Origin: Lichenifustis flavocetrariae
Lineage (GTDB): Bacteria > Pseudomonadota > Alphaproteobacteria > Rhizobiales > Beijerinckiaceae
DNA length: 64,000 bases
Direction of reading: 5' to 3'
Assembly (NCBI RefSeq): GCF_026130545.1
Contig: NZ_JAMOIM010000012.1
Span: 62,001-126,000, forward strand
In this document: positions 47,126 to 55,413 of the stretch, piece by piece
Numbering within the stretch: position 1 is the first letter of the stretch
How the letters are laid out: each line of letters opens with the position of its first letter
The notes under the pieces: model-generated
Told to the model about the DNA's origin: nothing
The model's database searches: none
What the model saw: only the letters and a program-made list of their open reading frames with translations
Position numbers and translations under genes: made by a program

Positions 47126-47413
47126 GGGAAATCAGATAATCGAGCGAATTTGCGTAACGTGCCATATGCAACGTGCATTGCACCATGCGCGTCCGATACT
47201 TCCGCAATGGCACGATTTGTTGACCGCCCTTGTGTTTGTAGGAGGCGTGACATCTCACCCTAACCGTTTAACCTTAAGCCCGCTGCCTTGGACCACGCAC
47301 TCTTGAACCGAACGACTCAAAGCACGCTCCGGAACTGCCCAAGGAGTTGACAACTTCCCAAACGGAACTATAAACAACAGCGCAAGTTACATTTGGGTCA
47401 TACGGAGGTGTTC

Positions 47414-47932
47414 ATGAAGACGGTTTTGGCCGCGGCGGCTCTTGCTGCGACAATGGTTGTAGGATCGACGGCAGCATCTTTTGCTACGCCAACGAATCCG
47501 GTCGTTAGCCCAATCGATGGGTCGTTCTCTGGAACGGCGCCGACGAGCGGGTTTGATTTCTTTTCGTTCGCAATCCCGCTTCTCGGCAGCTACACGGTCA
47601 ACGGGATTGTCAGCACAGCGTCGTCGAAGGTGAGCATCACGGCGTTTGACTTTTTTTCCGCGCCTTTGGCCACGTCGGTGATCGAGACCGGCACCAAGCT
47701 GAGCACCAAGATCTACACTCTTGATCCGATCACGCTGGCAGCTGGAACATACTACGTCGGCGTCAAGGCGACCGGTGGAAACAATAGCTCTGCGACTGGC
47801 TATTCTGGAACGTTGTCGGTTTCGTCTGTGCCGCTTCCGACCTCGGTGGCTCTTTTTGGGACAGCGATCGCTGGCCTCGGTCTCGTCGGCGCTGCGCGCC
47901 GGAAGGCTCAGAAGGCTTCCGCCACGGCGTGA
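47414..47932 (+). CDS. PEP-CTERM-type secreted surface protein
   Basis: A 172-residue protein with a signal peptide (MKTVLAAAALAATMVVGSTA, cleavage near residue 27), a small beta-rich Ser/Thr/Gly-rich body, and a C-terminal sorting signal VPLPTSVALFGTAIAGLGLV followed by GAARRKAQ: the VPLP motif, hydrophobic helix and basic tail are the PEP-CTERM plan, which is cleaved by exosortase. GGAGG precedes the ATG at 47414. It is followed by a strong terminator. It and the next gene are less GC-rich than the flanks (34 of 60 G+C in 47521-47580 by hand count). Confidence 0.88.
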   Translation: MKTVLAAAALAATMVVGSTAASFATPTNPVVSPIDGSFSGTAPTSGFDFFSFAIPLLGSYTVNGIVSTASSKVSITAFDFFSAPLATSVIETGTKLSTKIYTLDPITLAAGTYYVGVKATGGNNSSATGYSGTLSVSSVPLPTSVALFGTAIAGLGLVGAARRKAQKASATA

Positions 47933-47965
47933 AGCCAGCCTAACGGCAAGAGGCTTCAGGGGTAG

Positions 47966-47995
47966 AAAAGGCGGGAGCTTTGCTTCCGCCTTTTT
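47966..47995 (+). terminator. Rho-independent terminator after the PEP-CTERM gene
   Basis: An A-rich left arm (AAAAGGCGGGAGC) pairs with GCTTCCGCCTTTT across TTT, with one mismatch, and ends in a T-run. It separates the PEP-CTERM gene from the TPR gene, so the latter needs its own promoter. Confidence 0.8.
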
Positions 47996-48106
47996 GCGTT
48001 AAGCGTAACGTTCATTAAATCCCATCAATCTCCAAGTCCGATAGAATCTTTATTCAGTGAAGGTTATAAGCCATTCTTCCGACGTAAAATTTTGGTGACG
48101 TAAGGA

Positions 48107-50488
48107 ATGAGACGGGTTTTATCGATTAGCTCTATTCTTTTGATTAGCCTGTTCGTAGCCGGCTGTAACAATGCTGGCCAAGATGTTGCCGAAACTCTTG
48201 CTCGTGCCCACCAGTATGTGGTCGAAGGGAATATCGCCAAGGCTCGGGTGGAGCTACAAAACGCCCTCAAGGCAAACCCGACAGATCCGCAGGTCAACCT
48301 GACTCTGGCACGTCTCGAGGATGAAGCAGGCAATCTTCAGGCGGCCGTACCTTTCTATTTGAGGGCCGCTGCTCCCGACGCTCATCTCATTGAACCTCAG
48401 CTGCGAGTCGCTGAGATCCTTCTCGACTCTGATCGACTGCAAGACGCAGCCGGACGCATCAATGCGACAGTTGGTTCTTTTCCCGGGAACGCAAGTGCCT
48501 TGGCGATGCGCGCCGACCTCGCGGAACGTCAAGGACAACTTGGACCTGCAAAGACCGATGCTGATGCGGCACTTCAGAAAGACCCTATCAACTCGCGTGC
48601 GCTCGCGGTCCTGGCTATGCTGGACCTGCGCAACCATGATGCTGAGCAAGCCCTGAACCTAGTCAATCGCGGCTTGGCGAAAGCTCCCAATGACCTCCGT
48701 TTGCTGCAAGTTCAAGCGGCCGCACTGCTCACATCGAACCAGCCCGAGAAAGCGGTCGATGCTCTCAGATCTATCGTGCGTGCCGCTCCAGGTAATATTG
48801 CTGTCCAGACCGCAATCGCCAATCTCGAAGCCAGCAACGGCAAGCTCGATGATGCAATTGCTCACTTTAAGGCCGCCGTGGATGCGAGCCCCGCAAACGT
48901 AGACTTGCAGCTTGCTTTCATCAAATTTCTGGCGAGCACAAGCAAAAGCAATGATGCCGCGTCTTACATCGATAAGCTCATCACGCTGTACCCGGATACC
49001 TCCACCTACGATCTTGCGCTAGCCGGTTATTATCGCAGCAAGGGAGCGCTTGAGCAGAGCAAGGCCACGCTTGTTCAGGCTGAAGCGAGGTTGCCAGATG
49101 GAAAGTCGAAGCGAGAGGTCGAAGTGGCTTTGGCGAAAGTCGAGGCGGACAGCGGCCATTACGATTTGGCGGAAGCAAAGCTGAACTCCGTCCTGAGCCT
49201 CGACCCGCAAAACACTGAGGCGCTCCTGTTTCGCGCCGACTTAAGTGCGAGGTTTGGACGAACCACAAATGCCATCGCCGATCTGACGGCAGTCGTGCGC
49301 AACGATCCCGTGAATGGGCGTGCATTCCAGGCACTTGCCACGGCGTACCTCCGACAAGGCGATGCAAAGCTTGCTGTGGATGCAATCCGCCGGGCTGTTG
49401 CCGTCGTACCCGGCGATGAGAATGCGCAGGCAACCTTGGCGGCTTTTCTGGAGAATGCTGCCGACCAGGAAGGCGCGCGCGACCTGATGGCACGGGTTAC
49501 TCTTCGGAGACCAGACAGCCCCTTCGTCTGGATTGTGAATGCCCAGATCGCAATCGACCGTAAGGATTGGGGTGAAGCTGCCAGATCTTTAAACCGGTTA
49601 CGTGAAATCCCTGGGTCGTCTTTTGCGGCTACGCTGATCGACGGTCAGATGCGTGCAGCGCGAGGCGACAACTCTGGTGCTGCTCTAGTCTACCGTAATG
49701 CAATCGGGGCGCAGATAGACTTTGATCCTTCACTTTTGGGGGCCTTCGCGCGCGCAAGCACAGCAGCCGGTGAGAGCGGCGACGCGGCGCAATTTCTTGC
49801 TCAGCGCACACCGGCTCTTAAGAGAGAGATCCAGCCACAAGCTTGGATCACCGCCATGTCACTGCAGGCGAGTGCAGGACATGTCGACAAGGCAGACGAA
49901 GCCTTTGCAAATGCTGTGCGCCTGTCTCCTCAGACAGCCGACTTCTATTCTGCTTACGTCGGGGTTCTTCTGGGCAAGAACCAATACGATCAGGCGAGAC
50001 GGGTGATCACGTCGGGACTCGCCGCAGGTGCTTCGCGATCTGCACTTCTGGTGCTCAGGGGCTGGATTGACGAATCTGCAGGAGACGCCAAGGCGGCGCA
50101 GGCAAGCTATAAAGAAGCGCTGGACGCCAATCCATTATCAATAGATGCAGCAAACAATTACGGGAGTCTGGTGGCGGATCGTCAATCCACCAACATCGAG
50201 GTATTGGCTGATGCACGTGCACGACTGAGTGGATCTGAAGCTATAAACAATCCATCGATCGTCGATACCATCGCATGGCTTGATTATCGCCTGGGTCGTT
50301 TCGAGGAGGCTCGGCTGTTGTTGACGCGGATCAACGCTCGTGAAAGCAAAACGCCTCAAATTCGCTTTCATCTCGCAGCGGTCCTTCTCGCGTTGGGAGA
50401 CCGGTCAACTGGATTGGCTCTTCTTGACTCTCTGAAAGGGCTGACGTTTCCAGGGTCCGAAGAGGCGCGTTCACTTTCGGCTACCTGA
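48107..50488 (+). CDS. TPR-repeat lipoprotein, PrsT-like (PEP-CTERM/exosortase system)
   Basis: A 793-residue protein with a lipoprotein signal ending LFVAGC (Cys about 20) and then tandem tetratricopeptide repeats along nearly the whole length, e.g. GNIAKARVELQNALKANPTD, NAQIAIDRKDWGEAARSLNR, QALATAYLRQGDAKLAVDAI, YGSLV at the end. Lipidated, long TPR proteins of this size beside PEP-CTERM genes match the PrsT family, which helps route exopolysaccharide/PEP-CTERM products. The ATG at 48107 begins the signal. GC content is lower than the flanks (27 of 60 in 48901-48960 by hand count). Confidence 0.85.
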   Translation: MRRVLSISSILLISLFVAGCNNAGQDVAETLARAHQYVVEGNIAKARVELQNALKANPTDPQVNLTLARLEDEAGNLQAAVPFYLRAAAPDAHLIEPQLRVAEILLDSDRLQDAAGRINATVGSFPGNASALAMRADLAERQGQLGPAKTDADAALQKDPINSRALAVLAMLDLRNHDAEQALNLVNRGLAKAPNDLRLLQVQAAALLTSNQPEKAVDALRSIVRAAPGNIAVQTAIANLEASNGKLDDAIAHFKAAVDASPANVDLQLAFIKFLASTSKSNDAASYIDKLITLYPDTSTYDLALAGYYRSKGALEQSKATLVQAEARLPDGKSKREVEVALAKVEADSGHYDLAEAKLNSVLSLDPQNTEALLFRADLSARFGRTTNAIADLTAVVRNDPVNGRAFQALATAYLRQGDAKLAVDAIRRAVAVVPGDENAQATLAAFLENAADQEGARDLMARVTLRRPDSPFVWIVNAQIAIDRKDWGEAARSLNRLREIPGSSFAATLIDGQMRAARGDNSGAALVYRNAIGAQIDFDPSLLGAFARASTAAGESGDAAQFLAQRTPALKREIQPQAWITAMSLQASAGHVDKADEAFANAVRLSPQTADFYSAYVGVLLGKNQYDQARRVITSGLAAGASRSALLVLRGWIDESAGDAKAAQASYKEALDANPLSIDAANNYGSLVADRQSTNIEVLADARARLSGSEAINNPSIVDTIAWLDYRLGRFEEARLLLTRINARESKTPQIRFHLAAVLLALGDRSTGLALLDSLKGLTFPGSEEARSLSAT

Positions 50489-50489
50489 C

Positions 50490-51404
50490 GTGGCGGATGG
50501 AAACACCCTCGGAGCAATCGACAGAGTAGGTGATGCGGCGTCGCAAGATGCACCCGCAATATCGGTCATCATCCCGCACTATGACGATCTCCTGAACCTC
50601 GGTGTCTGCCTCGCGGCATTGCGCAGCCAGACGATGGCACCGGACCGGTTCGAGGTGATTGTCGCCGACAACAATTCACGCTGCGACCGCTCGCAGCTTG
50701 AGGCCGTGTGCCGTGACGTTCACCTCATCAATGCGCCCATTCAGGGTGCTGCGGAGGCGCGCAACGCGGGCGTGCGGGCTGCCAAGGCGCCGCGTCTCGC
50801 CTTCCTCGATTCGGACTGCCGTCCTGATCCCGCGTGGCTAGCGGCCGGCTTGGCGGCGCTCGACCACCATGCGCTAGTGGGTGGACGGGTCGACGTCTCC
50901 GTAGCGAACCGCGAGGCCGTGACGCCAGCCGAGGCCTTCGAACAGGTCTTCGCGTTCAACAACGAGCGCTACATCCGTGAGGAGAAGTTCTCGGTTACGG
51001 CCAATCTTTTCACCACACGGGCCGTGTTCGAGGATGTCGGCGGCTTTCGCACCGGCGTCGCCGAGGATTACGACTGGGGCCGCCGCGCTGCCGCGAAAGG
51101 GTATGTTTGGCATTACGCGGCCGATGCCGTGGTCGAACATCCGGCGCGCCGCGACTGGCAGGAGTTGACCCGCAAATGGAAGCGGCTGACGTCCGAAGGC
51201 TTCGCGCTGGCGGCGGAAGCCAAAGGCGGCCGTCGGCGCTGGATTATCCGCAGCTGGCTCATGCTGTTGTCGCTGCCCCTCGCGGCCCTTCAGGCCGCCC
51301 GAAGCCCGAGGGTCGCTCAGCCGCAGGATCGCTGGAAAGCGCTGGCGGTCCTTATTCGCTTACGCTGGTGGCGCTTCATCGAGGCGCATCGCGTCGCCTT
51401 CTGA
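50490..51404 (+). CDS. Glycosyltransferase family 2
   Basis: A 304-residue GT-A fold enzyme: SVIIPHYDDLLNLGVCLAAL, then AEARNAGVRAAKAPRLAFLD with the metal-binding DSD (LAFLDSDCRPDPAWLAAGL), and GVAEDYDWGRRAAAKG as the acceptor-region ED motif. GTG start at 50490 immediately after the TPR gene stop, so probably one transcript. Ends with a hydrophobic/basic tail. Likely extends a surface glycan; substrate unknown. Confidence 0.9.
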   Translation: MADGNTLGAIDRVGDAASQDAPAISVIIPHYDDLLNLGVCLAALRSQTMAPDRFEVIVADNNSRCDRSQLEAVCRDVHLINAPIQGAAEARNAGVRAAKAPRLAFLDSDCRPDPAWLAAGLAALDHHALVGGRVDVSVANREAVTPAEAFEQVFAFNNERYIREEKFSVTANLFTTRAVFEDVGGFRTGVAEDYDWGRRAAAKGYVWHYAADAVVEHPARRDWQELTRKWKRLTSEGFALAAEAKGGRRRWIIRSWLMLLSLPLAALQAARSPRVAQPQDRWKALAVLIRLRWWRFIEAHRVAF

Positions 51405-51587
51405 TCGGCACCGGGTTCGGCTTTGTTCCACGGCGACTGCAAGTCCAAAAAGTGGGGCTGATTTTATGCATTTTGCTGTATAGTTGTGCTTCCGAGGATG
51501 TCGACCGGCAGCACAAATGCCGACGACATCGTGAACAACGCCGCATCTTTCGTTTTTGACAATAGCTTCCGCTACGTTACATAACAC

Positions 51588-52850
51588 GTGAAGCGGGTGT
51601 CCGATCGAGAGGTAGCATTGCGATCTTGCGTCATCATCGTCGAAAACCTGCCGGTTCCACTTGACCGGCGTGTGTGGCAGGAGGCCAAAGCTCTCCGAAC
51701 CGCGGGCTGGAAGGTCTCGGTGATCTGCCCGGCGACGGAGAAGTACCCCGCCCGGTTCGAGCGGATCGACGACATCAGCATCTACCGGCATCCGCTCTAT
51801 ATGGAAGCCGACGGATGGAAAGGCTTTCTGGCCGAATATAGCTCGGCACTCTTCCATGAATTCCGGCTGCTCATCAAAGTCTGGCGGCATGAAGGCTTCG
51901 ACGTCATCCAGGCCTGCAACCCGCCCGATCTGATCTTCCTTGTGGCGCTGCCGTTCAAGCTGCTCGGCAAACGCTTCGTATTCGATCATCACGATGTCGC
52001 GCCCGAGCTGTTCGTGGCCAAATTCAACCGCAAGGGGCCGCTCCATGCGGTTCTTCGCCTGATGGAATGGCTGACCTTCAAATCGGCCGATCTCGTCATT
52101 TCGGCGAATGGCACGTTTCGCGATATCGCGATCACGCGTGGCGGCAAGAAGCCCGACGATGTGGTGGCGGTCTACGGTGTGCCGGATCGGAGCCATATAA
52201 GACGGGTCGAGCCCGATCCCGCGGTGCGAAACGGCCGCTCCATCGTCATCGGCTATATCGGCATCATCGGCGAGCAGGATGGGGTCGACCACATGGTCAA
52301 GGCTCTGCACCTCCTCAAGACGACCTACGGCCAGACGGATTTCCAGGGATTGATCATCGGCGACGGGCCGGCGCTGCCGCGCGTCAAGACGCTGGCCGAC
52401 GAACTGGGCATTGCCGAGTCGATCACCTTCACGGGCTATCTCTCTGGAGAGAGCCTGCTGCGGCATCTCAGTGCCATCGAGATCGGCATCATCCCGGATC
52501 CTGTCAATCCTTACAATGACAAGATCTCGATGAACAAAGTCTTCGAGTATAGTGCGCTCGGCATTCCGAGCGTCGGTTACCCATTGACGGAAACCCAACG
52601 TCTCCTCAAGGACGGGGCGGTGTTCGCCGACAGCCCGGAGCCCGATGGGCTCGCGCGCGCATGCCTGGGCCTGATGGTCGACGCGGACAAACGGGACCGG
52701 GTCGGCCGGGCCGCGAAGAAGATCTCAGATTCGAGCTTCAACTGGGGGCGTGAAGTCTCGAAATATCTCGGCGTCTACGATCGCCTCGTTCCCCCGACCC
52801 TGGCCCTGAGCGGCGCCCCGGCGTCCGGAGACCGGCCGGCCGGCGGGTGA
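51588..52850 (+). CDS. Glycosyltransferase family 4 (group 1)
   Basis: A 420-residue GT-B enzyme. N-terminal VIIVENLPVPLDRRVWQEAK and VSVICPATEKYPARFERIDD; donor-binding C-terminal ADLVISANGTFRDIAITRGG, GYIGIIGEQDGVDHMVKALH and EIGIIPDPVNPYNDKISMNK with FEYSALGIPSVGYPLTET (E-x7-E). Length fits. GTG start at 51588 after a ~180-base gap, so an own promoter is possible. With the GT2 it suggests glycan assembly next to the PEP-CTERM/PrsT genes. Confidence 0.9.
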   Translation: MKRVSDREVALRSCVIIVENLPVPLDRRVWQEAKALRTAGWKVSVICPATEKYPARFERIDDISIYRHPLYMEADGWKGFLAEYSSALFHEFRLLIKVWRHEGFDVIQACNPPDLIFLVALPFKLLGKRFVFDHHDVAPELFVAKFNRKGPLHAVLRLMEWLTFKSADLVISANGTFRDIAITRGGKKPDDVVAVYGVPDRSHIRRVEPDPAVRNGRSIVIGYIGIIGEQDGVDHMVKALHLLKTTYGQTDFQGLIIGDGPALPRVKTLADELGIAESITFTGYLSGESLLRHLSAIEIGIIPDPVNPYNDKISMNKVFEYSALGIPSVGYPLTETQRLLKDGAVFADSPEPDGLARACLGLMVDADKRDRVGRAAKKISDSSFNWGREVSKYLGVYDRLVPPTLALSGAPASGDRPAGG

Positions 52851-52970
52851 GCCTGTCGCGACCGGCGCCTTCGATTTTATCGGGTCGATCTCGGCAATCC
52901 CTGGGGTGTGTTGGGTAAGGTTCCACTTCAGCGCATGTTGGGAAGGACCATTCCGCTGTAAGCGCATGTC

Positions 52971-53543
52971 TCACCCGTCCGTCCCCCGCGTATTCCGCAT
53001 CACCTTGTGCAGCGTCGCCACGAACCCCCGGAACTCCGCCTCGTCCACGCCGGCGAAGAACCGCGCATAGAGCCCGTAGATGTCGGGCCAGATCGTTGAG
53101 AAGAGCGTCAGGCCCTTTTCCGTGATGAAGACCTCGCGCACCCGCATGTCATCGGCCTTGGGGCGGCGGCGGATGAGGTCCTGGTCTTCAAGCGCGTCGA
53201 GCGTGCGGCTCATGGTGGATTGCTCGGTCACGGCGAAGACGGCGAGTTCGTTGACCGTGATGCCGGACGCGACGGTCAGCACCGCCAGCGCCCGGAACTT
53301 CGTCGTGCTGAGGCCGAGGTCGCGCAACAGGTCCTGCAACTCCGCGTTCCATTGCGCCGACAGGCGGTTGAGCAGGTAGGGCGCGAAGTGGTTGAGGCCG
53401 ATCTCGCCGATGGCCGGGATGGCTTGTCCACCTTCGCTCAGTCCGATCGCGGAGCGCGGTGGCCGCTCGGGCGTCCGTGGAGGCCGGATCTCCCGCGAGG
53501 GCGGAGTCGTCGAGAGTTTGGGCTCGGGCGGCGTCCGGCTCAC
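52971..53543 (-). CDS. MarR-family transcriptional regulator
   Basis: A 190-residue regulator with an N-terminal Pro-rich extension (about 1-45) and a winged-helix core: GLSTTKFRALAVLTVASGIT, VNELAVFAVTEQSTMSRTLD (recognition helix), then ALEDQDLIRRRPKADDMRVR and the wing EVFITEKG. The GTG at 53543 overlaps the stop of the upstream FAD oxidoreductase gene (GTGA), so the two are translationally coupled; it probably controls the divergent oxidoreductase pair. The ligand is unknown. Confidence 0.9.
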   Translation of the reverse strand: MSRTPPEPKLSTTPPSREIRPPRTPERPPRSAIGLSEGGQAIPAIGEIGLNHFAPYLLNRLSAQWNAELQDLLRDLGLSTTKFRALAVLTVASGITVNELAVFAVTEQSTMSRTLDALEDQDLIRRRPKADDMRVREVFITEKGLTLFSTIWPDIYGLYARFFAGVDEAEFRGFVATLHKVMRNTRGTDG

Positions 53544-55120
53544 GGCAACGACTTCGCAAGCAGGTAGCCCGAACCGCCGCCGAGGCCGGGGCCCGGATGG
53601 GTGGCGGCGCCGATGTGGTAGAGTCTTGGCACCGGTGTGCGGTGGTTCACCGTCCCCTTGAAGGGACGCCACAGGAAGAACTGGTCGAGGCCGCAGTAGC
53701 CGCCATAGGGATCGCCCCCGACGAGATTGACGTTGAGGGTTTCGAGATCGGCCGGCGAATAGGCGCGGCGGCCCAGGATGCTCTCCTTGAAGCCGTCGAT
53801 GTGGCGCGCGAGAACGGCCTCGACCCGATCCGCATAGGCCTCGCGGATGGCCCCGGTCCAGCGGCCGTCCGCCGGCGGCGCGATCTCGCCGGCCGCATCG
53901 CCCTTGATCTCGCGCGGGGCTTCCGGCAATTGCAGCCAGAGTACGGCTTTGCCCTCGGGGGCGCGTGACGGATCGAGCGCGGTGGGCTGGCCGACGCAGA
54001 TCGTGGGCACGGCCGGCAGAATGCCGCGCTCGGCCTCGTTGGCGGCTTTCGAGACGCCGTCGAGCCCCGGTGTCAGATGCAGAAGCGCCACCTTGTCGAG
54101 CCCTTCGCCCCGCCATCGTGGCGGGTGCGCGAGGGCATAGTGGATCTGCATGTTGCCCTTGCCGTAGCGGTAGCGGCCGAGGCCCTCGGTGATCTCGACG
54201 GGCAGGTCGGCGCCTGCAAGCAATCCGCGATAGAGCCGCTCGGGCGACATCGAGCAGATGACGCCCTGGCGGGCAGCGAAACTTCGCCCGTCGCCGAGCG
54301 TAACGCCGCTCGCCTGGCCCTTCGTGTCCCGGTCGACCCGCACGACATCTGCGCCGGTCGTGATCACCCCGCCCTTGTCGCGGATCAGCCGCCCGAAAGC
54401 GTCGAGCAGGTTTTGCGCGCCGCCCTTGACGATGGGTGCCCCCGCGGCTTCGAGCGCGAAGCCGATCACCTTGATCATCTCGCCCGAATAGGCGCTCTCC
54501 GGCCCGAGGCCCGTGTGCAGCACCCATGGGGCGAAGAGGTCGCGCACGAGCGGCGACTTGTAGCGGCCTTCGAGATGGGCACGGGCCGACACGAGTGCTT
54601 CCCCCAGAAAGGCCGCGAAGCCGCGCGGCCCGCGCCGCCAGAGTTCCTTTGCGACTGTCTGCAGCATGGCGCGCGACCAGAGCTGGCCGCCCAGCACCGA
54701 GAAGACGAGGCCCGCATTGGTCCCGAAGGCGGCCATTTCGCGCTCGAACGCCGCGCCGTCGCCAGTCGCCGACTGTTCGAAGGCGGCCCGGTTGGCGTCG
54801 CGCGACCGGCTCAGCACGAGGTGGCGGCCGTCCGGCCGCAACACGCCGGTCGGGACCTCGGCATGCGCGAAGGCCAGACCCCGCCGTTCAAGTTCCGGCG
54901 CCAGGGCCGCATAGGCCGGCGAGGTGATGAAGAGCACGAAGGTCGTGGCCATCACGTCATGGATGAAGCCGGGCGCCGTGATGGCCTCGGTGCGAATGCA
55001 GCCGCCGATGCGGTCGTTGCGTTCGAGCACCATCACCTTGCGGCCCTTGAGGGCCAGCAGCGCGGCGCAGACGAGGCCGTTGATGCCGCTTCCCACGACG
55101 ATGTAATCGACCTCGGCCAT
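53540..55120 (-). CDS. Phytoene-desaturase-like FAD oxidoreductase (PYROXD2-like), copy A
   Basis: A 526-residue flavoprotein. FAD fold DYIVVGSGINGLVCAALLAL and the ERNDRIGGCIRTE segment, then a mid-region with VICSMSPERLYRGLL and the C-terminal FAD closure LYHIGAATHPGPGLGGGSGY. Together with FLWRPFKGTVNHRTP and PTALDPSRAPEGKAVLWLQL the pattern matches CrtI/PYROXD2-type oxidoreductases rather than carotenoid desaturases proper. ATG at 55120 chosen, since MAEVDYIVVGSGING is the natural N-terminus. Divergent from a paralogue (55414) and coupled to a MarR gene. Substrate unknown. Confidence 0.9.
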   Translation of the reverse strand: MAEVDYIVVGSGINGLVCAALLALKGRKVMVLERNDRIGGCIRTEAITAPGFIHDVMATTFVLFITSPAYAALAPELERRGLAFAHAEVPTGVLRPDGRHLVLSRSRDANRAAFEQSATGDGAAFEREMAAFGTNAGLVFSVLGGQLWSRAMLQTVAKELWRRGPRGFAAFLGEALVSARAHLEGRYKSPLVRDLFAPWVLHTGLGPESAYSGEMIKVIGFALEAAGAPIVKGGAQNLLDAFGRLIRDKGGVITTGADVVRVDRDTKGQASGVTLGDGRSFAARQGVICSMSPERLYRGLLAGADLPVEITEGLGRYRYGKGNMQIHYALAHPPRWRGEGLDKVALLHLTPGLDGVSKAANEAERGILPAVPTICVGQPTALDPSRAPEGKAVLWLQLPEAPREIKGDAAGEIAPPADGRWTGAIREAYADRVEAVLARHIDGFKESILGRRAYSPADLETLNVNLVGGDPYGGYCGLDQFFLWRPFKGTVNHRTPVPRLYHIGAATHPGPGLGGGSGYLLAKSLP

Positions 55121-55352
55121 GGCGCCCCTCACGATGGCAGGCATCGTAGAAGAGGCCTATGACAATGCAAGTTTTCGCGCGGCTGCGGGGAAGTCTCGCG
55201 ACCTACGCGTGTCATCGCCGCGTTTGATGCGGTCATCTCGGCTACGGTGGTGGCATTCAAGACCAATTTGGCCCAGCTGTCCCTTTGGGTGCTGGCTCCT
55301 GGCCGGGCATAGTGCCGCGAATGAAAGATTGGACCGCATACCCGGCAGGGCC

Positions 55353-55371
55353 GCATGGACAAACTCCATGC
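55353..55371. promoter_or_regulatory. Inverted repeat, candidate operator of the FAD oxidoreductase pair
   Basis: GCATGG and CCATGC lie as 6-base arms across seven bases, about 42 bases before the start of the rightward gene and in the ~290-base interval between the two divergent genes. Size and position suit a MarR dimer site; no second copy was found. Confidence 0.4.
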
Positions 55372-55413
55372 ATATGAGACTATCTTGGCCCAGCGCGAAG
55401 AAGGAGGCGCACG

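Noticed and set aside
47167-47182. TGCAA-TTGCA inverted repeat upstream of the PEP-CTERM gene
   Set aside because: Arms are only five bases and not part of an obvious operator or promoter, so chance is likely.
52971-54527. 518-residue reading of the MarR frame as one long fusion
   Set aside because: The upstream part is a shadow of the FAD oxidoreductase; GTG at 53543 with GTGA overlap gives the normal MarR length.
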